Shown here piece by piece: positions 1 to 7,608 of a stretch of DNA of 20,438 bases. Positions within the stretch are counted from its first letter, which is position 1, and each line of letters starts with the position of its first letter. The stretch is from Anaerolineaceae bacterium (lineage in GTDB: Bacteria > Chloroflexota > Anaerolineae > Anaerolineales > Villigracilaceae), in the NCBI GenBank assembly GCA_009885445.1, contig VFKQ01000007.1:1-20438 (forward strand), given 5' to 3'. Below the pieces are notes generated by a model that was not told where the DNA came from, did no database searches, and saw only the letters and a list, made by a program, of their open reading frames with translations. A program made the position numbers and the translations under genes.

Positions 1-45
1 GGAAATTCTCAAACAACCTTGCAAAGTAACCCTTTATAGCGATTC

Positions 46-669
46 TCAGTATTTGGTCAGTGCGATGACGGCTGAATCCACTTTGGGCGCGGGATGAAAC
101 GCTTCGGCGGAGATGGTGGCGACGACGCTTGGGTCGCCGTAGACTTGGACGCTGAGGGCGAGCAGATTCATATCGTTGGGCGTGGCGCAGATGCGCTCGG
201 CCACTTCTTTTTGCACGGTGAGCACCACACGGCGCGGACGGGGAGTGGTCTCGAGCAGGTGGCGCAGGATGGCCGAGGTGATGTAGTAGGGGATGTTGGC
301 CACGACGAGATAATCGGCGACGGGAATAATGTCGGCGGGCCGGATCTTGAGCATGTCGCCCTGAATGATTTGAATGTTGTTGTGGCCGGCGATGACTTCT
401 TCAAGCGCGGGGATGAGGCGTCCGTCCAGTTCAACGGCGATGACTTGTTTTGCGGCGACGGCCAGGTGACGGGTTAACGCGCCGAGGCCCGGGCCGATTT
501 CGAGCACAGTGTCGCTGGGTTGAATTTCGGCGGCTTGTACAATTTTATCGAGCGCGTAGGAATCTTGTAAAAAATTTTGGCCGAGGGCTTTATCGGCGCG
601 CAGACCGTGGGCGCGCAGGATGGCGGCGGCGTTGAGCGCGGGCAAGGGAGTTGCGAATCGCGAGGCCAT
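46..669 (-). CDS. rsmA: RsmA/KsgA 16S rRNA dimethyladenosine transferase, C-terminally short
   Basis: Cytosolic SAM-dependent enzyme that dimethylates the two adjacent adenines in the 3' terminal helix of 16S rRNA during 30S maturation. Visible motifs are KALGQNFL (residues 27-34), the SAM-binding EIGPGLG (57-63), acidic E80/D82, GD at 104-105 and the catalytic NIPYYIT (125-131). The FHPAPKVDSAV segment near residues 192-202 marks the end of the methyltransferase core. The protein stops six residues later, at 207 aa. RsmA is normally about 260-290 aa, so the small helical C-terminal domain that helps bind rRNA is absent. The 45 bases left in the window do not settle whether this is a frameshift, a sequencing error or true truncation. 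ATG start; the upstream LCP gene ends 2 bp before it, so the two are very probably co-transcribed. No Shine-Dalgarno is obvious. Identity is certain; completeness is not. Confidence 0.93.
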   Translation of the reverse strand: MASRFATPLPALNAAAILRAHGLRADKALGQNFLQDSYALDKIVQAAEIQPSDTVLEIGPGLGALTRHLAVAAKQVIAVELDGRLIPALEEVIAGHNNIQIIQGDMLKIRPADIIPVADYLVVANIPYYITSAILRHLLETTPRPRRVVLTVQKEVAERICATPNDMNLLALSVQVYGDPSVVATISAEAFHPAPKVDSAVIALTKY

Positions 670-671
670 GT

Positions 672-1934
672 TTATTGCCCGGGTGGCGGACAGAATGGAG
701 TCGAGTCTTCGTTTTCATCGCCGGCGGGGGCAAGGGCGGGCCAGGAGCCGAGGTTGAACATGGTTACGTAGCCGCGCAGAATGTCGAAGTCTACATCCCA
801 AACGAAGACATTGAATTTAAAGACGGGGTCATAGATACGCGTGCTCTTGAATAATTCCTGCGGAAAGGTCGCGAAGAGAATCAGCGACGGGTCTATTTGT
901 GTGCCGAGGCAGGCGAGTTGACCGAGCTGGGTGGGGGTCATGTCGGTTTGGACGTTGTCGGTGAATGAGTTGATGATGGCGGGAATATCTTTGACGACTG
1001 CCGGGCTGGTCAGTTTGTCACGCAGGGCGCACAGCACGCGGTTTTGTGTGTTGGCGCGGTCGAAGACGCCGTCGAGGCGGATGCGCGCCATTTGCAGAGC
1101 TTGTGTGCCGTTGAGGTGATGGTTGCCGGGTTTGAAATATAGGCTGGAGCGCATGTCGTCAGATGTGCGGCCATCTACAGAGTTGGGCAGGTAGATATCT
1201 ATGCCGCCCACGGCGTTGACGATTTTTTCGAAGGTGCGCATGTTGACGGCGATGTAGTGGTCGGGGGTGACGCCGAAGTTGATTTGCATCGTTCGCGCGA
1301 GTAGGCCCGGGCCGGCGCTGGGGTCGTCCCAGTAACCAAAGCCCGGGTTGCCATAGAGATAGGCCTGATTTAATTTTTCGTGATCCTGCCCGTTAATGTT
1401 GTCGGCGATTTCGGGAATCTCCACCCACAGGTCGCGTGGGAATTCGAGGATGGATACTTTGCGCGCGGCGAAGTCCACGCGCACGACGCGGATCACGTCG
1501 GCGAGGCCGTAGTTGTAGCTGTCTGAGCGGGCGTCGGTGCCGATGGCGAGAATCGTCATCGTGGATTCGTTTCCGCAAGTGGATGTGGAGACGGAAGTTT
1601 GTTGTGTGAATCCCGGCAGAGGTGTGGCGTTTGGAAAAGGCGTGATGGTGGGGAGCCAGTAAATTGTGGGCGTGGAGGCGGCTGTTGAAACTGAGCCCGC
1701 TTCGGGCGCGGGGCTGAACGTGACCAGGGCGGGCGGAATGCTCGGGGCGAGAGTCGGCAGGTTGAGGGCGGGGCCTAAGGGCGCGTTCATGTACATTTGA
1801 AAATATTGATAGCCGATACTGCCGACGAAGATGAGCAAACAAGTTGCGACGAGGCCGAGCGCGCTGAGAATTATTTTTTGCGTGGCGCTCATGCCGCGAC
1901 GTGTTTTGCGCGCGCGAGATTTTGAATACGTCAT
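672..1934 (-). CDS. LytR-CpsA-Psr (LCP) family cell-wall polymer ligase
   Basis: Membrane-anchored LCP protein, a family that transfers undecaprenyl-phosphate-linked polymers onto peptidoglycan or related acceptors outside the cell. The chosen ATG gives 420 aa and overlaps the upstream TGA as ATGA. A longer reading to 2201 only adds Arg-rich sequence antisense in character inside the upstream gene. Residues 1-19 are basic and cytosolic, about 20-43 form one transmembrane helix, and 50-120 are a Pro/Thr/Ser-rich spacer. The LCP domain begins with TILAIGTDARS (D134, R136), followed by ADVIRVVRVDF and the signature SILEFPRDLWV (R167, D168). These arginines and aspartates are the usual pyrophosphate and metal ligands. 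The C-terminus is short and Pro-rich. It lies between the 3D-domain lipoprotein and rsmA in one operon, which fits cell-envelope work. The polymer is unknown. Confidence 0.92.
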   Translation of the reverse strand: MTYSKSRARKTRRGMSATQKIILSALGLVATCLLIFVGSIGYQYFQMYMNAPLGPALNLPTLAPSIPPALVTFSPAPEAGSVSTAASTPTIYWLPTITPFPNATPLPGFTQQTSVSTSTCGNESTMTILAIGTDARSDSYNYGLADVIRVVRVDFAARKVSILEFPRDLWVEIPEIADNINGQDHEKLNQAYLYGNPGFGYWDDPSAGPGLLARTMQINFGVTPDHYIAVNMRTFEKIVNAVGGIDIYLPNSVDGRTSDDMRSSLYFKPGNHHLNGTQALQMARIRLDGVFDRANTQNRVLCALRDKLTSPAVVKDIPAIINSFTDNVQTDMTPTQLGQLACLGTQIDPSLILFATFPQELFKSTRIYDPVFKFNVFVWDVDFDILRGYVTMFNLGSWPALAPAGDENEDSTPFCPPPGQ

Positions 1935-3085
1935 TGCTGCAAGAACCAGGGAATGTCCGCAGGCGCGGGCGCGAGGAAATAAACTGTGACCCAGCCGCTC
2001 CACGATTCGTAGTCGGCGTCGCTGAAGCCGAGGTCTATCCACGGACGGTCGTCGGGGAAGCCGCCGCCCACGTCGGCGATGATGGCTTCGCCGTAGCCCG
2101 GAATGTAAACGCGCTCGCCGCCGAGGGCAATGTACCAATCGTAATACATGGCCACCACGCCGCGTGTGACGGGCAGGCCGAGCGAGGTGCCGTTGAGGCA
2201 CGCGTCAACTCCGGAGCGACATGGCGAATAAGAGGTGGCATACATTTGTTTGGCGGCCCAATATGAACTGCGCACGATGCGCGGCACGGGCAAACTTAAA
2301 ATCGTTTCGCTTTCGATGGCGCGGCTCACTTCTGCGCCGTCGGCATAGCGCGTGCGCGTGCGCGTTAACGTGAGTCCGGCCTGGCCGGGTTCGAGCACAT
2401 CTTGTTGCGGCGCGGGCAGGTCTGTGGTGACGATCAGTTGCACTTCATACGGGATTATTTTTAACGCGGTGTTCGTAGACTCGCTGATGCGCACGATTTG
2501 AATCTGCCCGTCGGCGGGGAGCGGGTCAAATTCGGACGGGGTGGATTGGTCCAGCCCCATCAGCGGAATCCCCGCTTCGGCCAATGCCTGCCCAATGGTG
2601 ACGGCGGCGGAGCGCGTGGTAAACGTGCGCCCCGCCACGCTGACGGTGAAGTCGCGCGCTGGAGTTATTTGGATGATCATCCCCGCACTGACAGGTGACT
2701 CAGCTGACGGCTCGACACCGTCTCGCGCTGTGAGCGGCATGCCCGATTCTTGAATCGCGCCGCCGACGGTGGGCGCGGCGGTGTTGAGTGTGACCTGTCC
2801 GTTGGGGGCGATCAACGTCACTGCCACGGCACGCAGGAGTTGCAATGTGACGATGCCTTCGTGCGCAATGGATTGATCTAAAGATTGCGCAACGCCATTT
2901 ACCAAAACTTTATCTGCGCTGGAAAAAACAATTCCGGCCTGCGTCAGAATTGCGGAAGGTGTTGCGTTGCCACCCGCCACTCTATGCACTTGACCATCCA
3001 CCAACAGAGTTAATTTTATGTCGGCAGGTTGGCAGGCAAACAAAAACATCAGAGCAAGCAGAAAAATTCTTTTGTGGTGAAGCAT
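1931..3085 (-). CDS. YabE/Rpf-like lipoprotein: DUF348 repeats, G5 domain, 3D domain
   Basis: Probable surface-anchored peptidoglycan-active protein of 384 aa. The N-terminus is a lipoprotein signal with the lipobox LFAC (C18). Three ubiquitin-like DUF348 units follow (about 22-85, 88-145, 146-200), each with a beta-strand and a 'QALAEAGIPL'-type helix. A G5-like domain (about 205-285) comes next, then a C-terminal 3D domain (about 290-384) containing RVYIPGYGEAI, ADVGGG and WIDLGF. 3D domains are named for three conserved aspartates and act as lytic transglycosylases in the MltA and YuiC families. Here the two later aspartates are clear, but the first site reads YYDW instead of the usual VDP, so it may be shifted or changed. 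Two cysteines (SPCRSGVDAC) precede the core. YabE/RpfB-type genes adjoin ksgA in many Firmicutes and Actinobacteria, matching this operon. No Shine-Dalgarno is seen before the ATG. Confidence 0.88.
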   Translation of the reverse strand: MLHHKRIFLLALMFLFACQPADIKLTLLVDGQVHRVAGGNATPSAILTQAGIVFSSADKVLVNGVAQSLDQSIAHEGIVTLQLLRAVAVTLIAPNGQVTLNTAAPTVGGAIQESGMPLTARDGVEPSAESPVSAGMIIQITPARDFTVSVAGRTFTTRSAAVTIGQALAEAGIPLMGLDQSTPSEFDPLPADGQIQIVRISESTNTALKIIPYEVQLIVTTDLPAPQQDVLEPGQAGLTLTRTRTRYADGAEVSRAIESETILSLPVPRIVRSSYWAAKQMYATSYSPCRSGVDACLNGTSLGLPVTRGVVAMYYDWYIALGGERVYIPGYGEAIIADVGGGFPDDRPWIDLGFSDADYESWSGWVTVYFLAPAPADIPWFLQQ

Positions 3086-3120
3086 GCAGTGATTCTAACT
3101 GATTAACTGCTCTTACGCAG

Positions 3121-3180
3121 TTTAACCACACAGCGCACTGAGTTTTTTCTCAATGTTTTCTGTGTGAACTCTGTGGCAAA
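3121..3180. repeat. Degenerate CTCTGTG-type intergenic inverted repeat
   Basis: The 125-bp gap between the Nudix gene and the 3D-domain gene holds nested inverted repeats. The outer arms are cacacag (3127-3133) and ctgtgtg (3160-3166). The inner arms are cactgag (3136-3142) and ctcaatg (3149-3155), with one mismatch and a T6 loop. The wording (ccacacag, ctctgtgg) resembles a short intergenic repeat I recall as common in many environmental bacterial genomes. It may also fold as a terminator for the Nudix transcript, although it lacks a clear downstream T-run on the minus strand. Family membership would need a genome-wide search. Confidence 0.4.
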
Positions 3181-3210
3181 TTCTTATCTCAGGAAAATTT
3201 TGTCAGCGGT

Positions 3211-3675
3211 CTACTCGAAAAATGCCGCAGTCTGTCCCGCCCAAGTATCCATCACGCGCTGTTTGTGGTGGCCGAGCAATTCCATCTCTGTCACTTCTTC
3301 GCGAGAGAAGTAGCCAGCTTCAGTGGTCTCGTCGCTTAAGCCCAACTCGCCGCCAATGACTTCGGCTTCAAAGTGGACGGCCAAAATTTGCACTTTGTTG
3401 CCATCGGCGTACATCACCAACTGATTTGGGTCGCTGTAAACGCCGACGAGTCTCTTCACGCGCACGTGCAGAAGAGTCTCTTCGAGCACTTCGCGGGCGC
3501 AGGCCTCGGCGGCAGACTCGCCGGGTTCCATTGCGCCGCTGGGCAGGCACCATTGTCCGTTGTCGGCGCGGCGCGTGAGCAGGACTTTATCGTCCGCGTT
3601 GAAGATGGCCGCCGAACAGCCCACACGGATTTTTCCTTCGCGCCCGATACGCTCGCCGTGCAGGATTTTTGTCAT
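3211..3675 (-). CDS. Nudix hydrolase
   Basis: A 154-aa cytosolic protein of the Nudix superfamily, which hydrolyses nucleoside diphosphates linked to another moiety. The Nudix box is readable: G47, E53, then REVLEET (61-67) with the metal-binding E62, E65 and E66. The glycine normally ending the box is replaced by Leu68. The N-terminal VGCSAAIFNADDKVLLTRR strand pair and W42/LPSG are typical of MutT/ADP-ribose-type members. The box alone does not reveal the substrate. Its ATG overlaps the pirin TGA as ATGA, so it is translated from the pirin mRNA, probably by coupling. The length is normal. The functional link to pirin is unknown. Confidence 0.92.
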   Translation of the reverse strand: MTKILHGERIGREGKIRVGCSAAIFNADDKVLLTRRADNGQWCLPSGAMEPGESAAEACAREVLEETLLHVRVKRLVGVYSDPNQLVMYADGNKVQILAVHFEAEVIGGELGLSDETTEAGYFSREEVTEMELLGHHKQRVMDTWAGQTAAFFE

Positions 3676-4514
3676 GGTTGGATGAATGTGCCGTTGCGCA
3701 GTTCCGCCAGCGTTTGTTGAATCTCTTCGACCGTGTTCATGACGAATGGACCGTACGGGACGATCGGCTCGTTGAACGGTGCGCCCGCAATGAGCATGAA
3801 GCGCACCCCGTCCGCTTCGGTGCGGACTTCAAGTTGGTCACCGTCGCCAAACACTGCCATGCAGACAGAGTCTACGGCCTCGCCCGAAAATTTTCCGCGG
3901 CCTTCGAAGACGTAAGCCAGCGCAGTGTGTCCGCTGGGGATGGGGAAATTCCATTCGGAAGCCGGAGCCAGCCTCACGTCCAGATAAAGAGGCGAGGCCG
4001 CGATGTCCACGACAGGACCGGTCACATTATCCACTATCCCAGTGACGACGCGAATCGTGACCCCATCCTTTTCGTAGGTGGGAATCGTGGAGGCGAGCAC
4101 TTCCTGATAGCGCGGCTCAGACATCTTGAGATGCGAAGGGAGGTTGACCCAGAGTTGGAAGCCGTAAATGTTTCCGCTCTCGCCGCGGCGGGGCATTTCT
4201 TCGTGCAGGATGCCGCGACCAGAACTCATCCATTGCACGTCGCCGGGGCCGATGAGACCCGCGTTGCCGAGGCTGTCGCGATGACTGGTGGAACCTTCGA
4301 GCATGTAGGTGACGGTTTCGATGCCGCGATGTGGATGGTAGGGGAAGCCGCGCAAGGGGCCTTCGATGGGATCGTTGAAGGCGAAGTGGTCGAAGAGCAG
4401 GAAGGGGTCATATTCGTTGGATTGGCGCGGCGCGATGGAGCGAAGCAATCGCACGCCCGCTCCTTCGATGGCGGTCTGTGGTTCGATGATTTGGAGGATG
4501 GGTCGGGTTTGCAT
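3672..4514 (-). CDS. Pirin family cupin protein
   Basis: A bicupin, Fe(II)-type protein of the pirin family; some bacterial members have quercetin 2,3-dioxygenase activity and others act as regulators. From the chosen start it is 280 aa, close to the family norm. The N-terminal cupin carries the expected metal ligands H60, H62, H104 and E106, in PYHPHRGIETVTYMLEG and GRGILHEE, with the same spacing as human pirin (56, 58, 101, 103). The C-terminal cupin (about 165-270) is divergent and lacks an obvious metal site, as usual. I chose the ATG at 4514. The alternative is a GTG at 4532, six codons upstream, which would place the TATAAT box inside the coding sequence. It is first in a two-gene operon with the overlapping Nudix gene. 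The physiological substrate cannot be told. Confidence 0.92.
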   Translation of the reverse strand: MQTRPILQIIEPQTAIEGAGVRLLRSIAPRQSNEYDPFLLFDHFAFNDPIEGPLRGFPYHPHRGIETVTYMLEGSTSHRDSLGNAGLIGPGDVQWMSSGRGILHEEMPRRGESGNIYGFQLWVNLPSHLKMSEPRYQEVLASTIPTYEKDGVTIRVVTGIVDNVTGPVVDIAASPLYLDVRLAPASEWNFPIPSGHTALAYVFEGRGKFSGEAVDSVCMAVFGDGDQLEVRTEADGVRFMLIAGAPFNEPIVPYGPFVMNTVEEIQQTLAELRNGTFIQP

Positions 4515-4520
4515 AAATTG

Positions 4521-4526
4521 ATTATA
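4521..4526 (-). promoter_or_regulatory. -10 box (TATAAT) for pirin-Nudix operon, possibly leaderless
   Basis: The minus strand reads TATAAT followed by exactly six bases and then the pirin ATG. Normal sigma-70 spacing puts the transcription start at or next to the A of that ATG, so the transcript would have no leader. There is no Shine-Dalgarno before the ATG, which agrees. No good -35 hexamer sits 16-18 bp upstream (the 17-bp position reads tattat). Confidence 0.45.
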
Positions 4527-4532
4527 TACCAC

Positions 4533-4790
4533 CGCGCACGGTCATAATATCTCGACACGGCTTTGCCGTCGATAACCGATTGCGGTTTTGAGAATTGGGA
4601 AATCTAACCACGGATGAAAGGGATAAAAGGCAAGCCTTCGCGCTCTCAAATATCCTTCGCGGCTTCGCATCTTCGCGGTGAGAAAAGCGCAGAAAGTGAC
4701 CGTGCTCAGTATAGCATTGCCGAGTGACGCATGAATCGTCACGAATTTAATTTTTGGAGGGAATCGTCGTCAGATGGAATTCTTAAAAAC
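4533..4790. repeat. Non-coding spacer with hairpins and a CCACGGAT / CTTCGCGG-type intergenic repeat
   Basis: Together with the terminator to its right, this fills the gap of more than 300 bases between pirin and the GH114 gene. I see no credible gene. A small hairpin (acggc-ttt-gccgt, about 4557-4569) lies just upstream of pirin. From about 4608 to 4695 the sequence runs from ctaaccacggatgaaaggg into ccttcgcggcttcgcatcttcgcggtgag. This resembles short dispersed intergenic sequences I recall from many environmental bacterial genomes. Translating it gives a 66-residue Arg-rich open frame with no family resemblance, which I discount. Confidence 0.4.
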
Positions 4791-4827
4791 TTTAGCCACG
4801 GATTTTTTGAATAAATCCGTGGCTAAA
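4791..4827 (-). terminator. Rho-independent terminator of the GH114 gene
   Basis: A perfect 15-bp stem (4791-4805 with 4813-4827) around a 7-base loop starts 21 bp after the GH114 stop codon. On the minus strand it is followed by GTTTTTAAG, a fair T-tract. The stem contains CCACGGAT, the same word found in the neighbouring repeat at about 4610. Confidence 0.8.
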
Positions 4828-4848
4828 TAAAATTTGGGGTTAGTGATG

Positions 4849-7389
4849 TTATGGGCAAACTTGCAGGAAGGCGTCTAGTGCCCTGTTTTTTAGAATCCCG
4901 CGTTGACCTAAACTCGTCATTTGCAAACAGAACGAGTTGAAGTTGATGCTGTTGTCGGTGTACTCAACTGCGAAGACGGGTTTACCGGCAATGATGAATG
5001 GATTCAAGTCCGCGCACCAGCCTTGCGCAAAACAATCCTCGGTCAGCGCCCAGTCAAAGTAGGTCAGCAGACTGGCGATTTGGCTGGTGTCATTTTTGAG
5101 TCCAATCGAGAGTCCGCGCGCGTGCGCCTCGTTGGCCAGCCAGATGTTGAAAGTCAGCTGGTCTTGTGCGGTGAGTGGAAAACCGGTGACGTTTTCAAAA
5201 CCATTGACGTTATCGGGGTCTACGCCATCAAAGCCTTTTGATTTACACAGGTCAAGGCGCGCCTGCAAAATGGGACCCAGTAAATCAAGGCGGCGGATGT
5301 CGAGCCAGCGCTCACCCGGCCAGCCGTCGTAATTGTTGCCCAACACAATAGATGGGAATTGGTTTGCGTCGGGCCGCCAATCTTCCCACGAACCCGCGCT
5401 GATGTAGCACATGGCTTTGCGTCCTTGCGCGTGCAGGGACGCGATTTGCTGGACGCTGGTATCGAACATGTCCAAATTATAGATGGCAACGTTTTTCGTG
5501 GTATCCAGCGCGCCGGAATATTGAATCTGAATCGTATCGGTCAGCGCGGGGTTCCAGCGCGCCAGCGCGACGTTTGCCTGACCGCTGTTTGCATTAATCA
5601 TCAAGCCAGAAACATCCACTGCTTCAAAGTTATCGCCGGTCAGCGCGTCTAGGGTGTGCAACATGTCATTGTCCCAGCGCGGGTCGGGCGCGCCGCTGAC
5701 ATACCAGTTCGAGCCGTTGTCTGCGACGATGATGCCGTAAGTTTTCATAGCCTGCAAGATGACTTGCATCTTTGGGTCGAAGCCGCTGATGTTGTAGTTG
5801 GCCTTCAAGCGCAAGCGCGCGCCCATCGGCGGGACGGCGGCGCTGGAATTGCTGGAGGCGTAATGCCGCGCAGGCCATAGATAAGAATTTTGACTCGTGC
5901 TAATCGTAAAGCGGATGGCATGATTGATTTGCCCGCTGAGCACTTCATCGTAGCGCACCAGCCCGGGCAGGACCGGCAAACCAGCGGCATCGGCGGACGT
6001 CCAGCCGGCGGGACGCAAATTGTGCGTGTTCAAATCCCAGATCGCGCCGGAGCCCGCGCTCCATTGTCCGTTGCTGAAGCTGGCGTCGTAAATTTCGTAG
6101 AGTTTGCAGGTTTCAGTATCGAGCACGAGAACGTGATGATCGGAACCGTACTCCATGTTTGGATTATTGGGAATGGGATACGGCCCGGCATCTGACTCGT
6201 TTGGGTAATAAAAACTGACATTGTATTTTGTGACGCTGGAGCCAGCCACGATATTAAGCGGAATGCCAATCGGGCCGCCGTCCCATGTGCCGGAGCCAAA
6301 GTCCATGTGGAGGCCGGTGGTGCGGCCAATGCTGTTGACCCAGTCTGTTGAGCGGGCGTGGATGGGCAAGCGATCTACGCGCGTGTTCCAAATATTATCT
6401 GCGGGATAAAGTGGACAGCCCGCCAATGTGGGGCCGCCACCTGCGCCGTTCCCGCCCCCGCCCGAAGTGGGTGTGGCCGTCGGAGGCGGAGGCGTGGCTG
6501 TGGGCGGCGCCACGAACGGAATGTCGCTTGAGAATTGCGGCCCGCCCTGATTGCTTCCGCCGAACATACATTGTCCGTCACTGGTGCCGAGGGCGGATGA
6601 ATCGTTGATTGCGCCGCTGCAGTCGCCGGCAGGACCTTCGTCAAAATGATAGAGCGCCACAGTGGCCGCGTCAGATTTTGGAGCGGTGGTTGGCTTGGTG
6701 AAGTTGGCCGTATAACGCACGGACTTGGAGATGCGCACCTCGTCGAGCAACCCGCTAAAAGAGGGGAAGGATGCGCCCGCGTCGTGTTTTTCGGCGCCGA
6801 AGACGAGGAAGGGATCCGAGTTGGGATAAGTCGACGGGCGTCCGTTGCGATAGCTGATGTTGCCGAGCGGGCCGCTCTTGGCCAGGCCGTCGGCTTTTCC
6901 GTCTACAAAAATTTTTAGCGCGCCGCTGGTGGTGTTGCGCGTGACGGCGATGTGATGCCAGTTTCCGTCGGCCACGTTGGTTGCGCCGCAAATGGTTTTT
7001 GCGCTGGCGCCTTTGGAGACGCCGAATGCGATTTTTCCGCCAGCCAGTGAGATGCCAAAGTCGCCGTAATCGCCGTTGCCGTTGATGTCGCGGTCGATAA
7101 TGACATTGCCATTTCTCCACGAACTGCCGCTGGGGACGCAGGCCGCGCTGTTGTTTTCGCTTAATAAAGCTTTCAGCCAGAACTCTATGCTGAAGTTGGC
7201 GCTTACATCTGCGGGGACGGCAGGCGCGTCAATGCGGATTTTTACGCGATCCATGCCGCTGGCGCCGTGACCATAAAAGCGCAGGGAATAACCTGTGCCT
7301 GCGGCTTGTACAGAAAGTGATTGCGCAGGCAGGGCCAGCCCGCATGCAAGAACAAAAATTAAGAACGAAAACACAAATTTGTTTTTCAT
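4849..7389 (-). CDS. Secreted LamG / uncharacterised domain / GH114-type glycosidase
   Basis: A three-module exported protein of 846 aa. Residues 1-30 are a signal peptide (cleavage near VQA-AG, or lipidation at C16 in VLAC). About 40-275 is a LamG/concanavalin-like sandwich (FSIEFWLKA, GNWHHIAVTRN, LKIFVDGK, LLDEVRISKSVRY). A TPT plus poly-Gly linker (about 290-325) leads to an unnamed domain (about 328-600) that starts CPLYPADNIWNTRVD and contains YGSDHHVLVLD. The C-terminal 604-846 matches GH114 (endo-alpha-1,4-polygalactosaminidase, the hydrolase family of PelA): IYNLDMFDT, AMCYISAGSWEDWRPD, GFDGVDPDNVNGFEN and FAVEYTD. The acidic residues in the last two motifs (about D721-D726 and E809) are the likely catalytic ones. 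The expected substrate is a galactosamine-rich biofilm polymer. The ATG at 7389 has GAGG just upstream; a GTG at 7428 would add 13 residues ahead of the signal peptide. Confidence 0.85.
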   Translation of the reverse strand: MKNKFVFSFLIFVLACGLALPAQSLSVQAAGTGYSLRFYGHGASGMDRVKIRIDAPAVPADVSANFSIEFWLKALLSENNSAACVPSGSSWRNGNVIIDRDINGNGDYGDFGISLAGGKIAFGVSKGASAKTICGATNVADGNWHHIAVTRNTTSGALKIFVDGKADGLAKSGPLGNISYRNGRPSTYPNSDPFLVFGAEKHDAGASFPSFSGLLDEVRISKSVRYTANFTKPTTAPKSDAATVALYHFDEGPAGDCSGAINDSSALGTSDGQCMFGGSNQGGPQFSSDIPFVAPPTATPPPPTATPTSGGGGNGAGGGPTLAGCPLYPADNIWNTRVDRLPIHARSTDWVNSIGRTTGLHMDFGSGTWDGGPIGIPLNIVAGSSVTKYNVSFYYPNESDAGPYPIPNNPNMEYGSDHHVLVLDTETCKLYEIYDASFSNGQWSAGSGAIWDLNTHNLRPAGWTSADAAGLPVLPGLVRYDEVLSGQINHAIRFTISTSQNSYLWPARHYASSNSSAAVPPMGARLRLKANYNISGFDPKMQVILQAMKTYGIIVADNGSNWYVSGAPDPRWDNDMLHTLDALTGDNFEAVDVSGLMINANSGQANVALARWNPALTDTIQIQYSGALDTTKNVAIYNLDMFDTSVQQIASLHAQGRKAMCYISAGSWEDWRPDANQFPSIVLGNNYDGWPGERWLDIRRLDLLGPILQARLDLCKSKGFDGVDPDNVNGFENVTGFPLTAQDQLTFNIWLANEAHARGLSIGLKNDTSQIASLLTYFDWALTEDCFAQGWCADLNPFIIAGKPVFAVEYTDNSINFNSFCLQMTSLGQRGILKNRALDAFLQVCP

Positions 7390-7539
7390 GAATGCCTCAT
7401 TGATAGACCCTGGTGATTTTATTTTCACTAGCGGGAAAATGACTGTGTATTTTTTATGTACTACGCTCAGAGACTGACAGAATATGCCTGCTCGATTTAG
7501 TGAGGTGCATCATAACTGTGACGACACCACTTTGAAACC

Positions 7540-7574
7540 TGACGATAGTCCTGCCCTGAGCAGAGCCATCGTCA
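7540..7574. promoter_or_regulatory. Inverted repeat TGACGAT...ATCGTCA upstream of the GH114 gene
   Basis: Seven-base arms at 7540-7546 and 7568-7574 are perfect inverted repeats, and a related TGACGA word occurs at about 7518. They lie about 150-185 bp before the GH114 start in a gap (7390-7684) with no gene, so they could be an operator. There is no direct evidence of regulator binding. Confidence 0.25.
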
Positions 7575-7579
7575 ACCTA

Positions 7580-7594
7580 ACGTTTATGCAAGCT
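7580..7594 (-). promoter_or_regulatory. Conserved 15-base box CTTGCATAA, copy 1
   Basis: The minus strand here reads AGCTTGCATAAACGT. The same box with two changes stands upstream of the beta-helix gene at 11358-11372. In both places it comes 15-17 bases after the stem of the preceding gene's terminator. It could be a promoter element or the tail of a repeat carried with the terminators. Confidence 0.35.
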
Positions 7595-7608
7595 GCGTTT
7601 TAAAAACC

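Noticed and set aside
1..45. Frameshift restoring the rsmA C-terminus
   Set aside because: One alternative frame is open over these 45 bases but shows no convincing match to the RsmA C-terminal domain, so I do not call a frameshift.
1935..2201. N-terminal extension of the LCP protein by 89 residues
   Set aside because: It is Arg/His-rich frame-shifted sequence inside the 3D-domain gene; the ATGA overlap start at 1934 leads directly into a normal membrane anchor.
3669..4547. Long plus-strand open frame of about 290 codons antisense to pirin
   Set aside because: The minus-strand pirin has perfect metal-ligand motifs. The plus frame shows no family resemblance and is a codon-bias shadow.
4542..4742. 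66-codon minus-strand frame between pirin and the GH114 gene
   Set aside because: It lies over repeat-like sequence, has no ribosome site and resembles no protein family.
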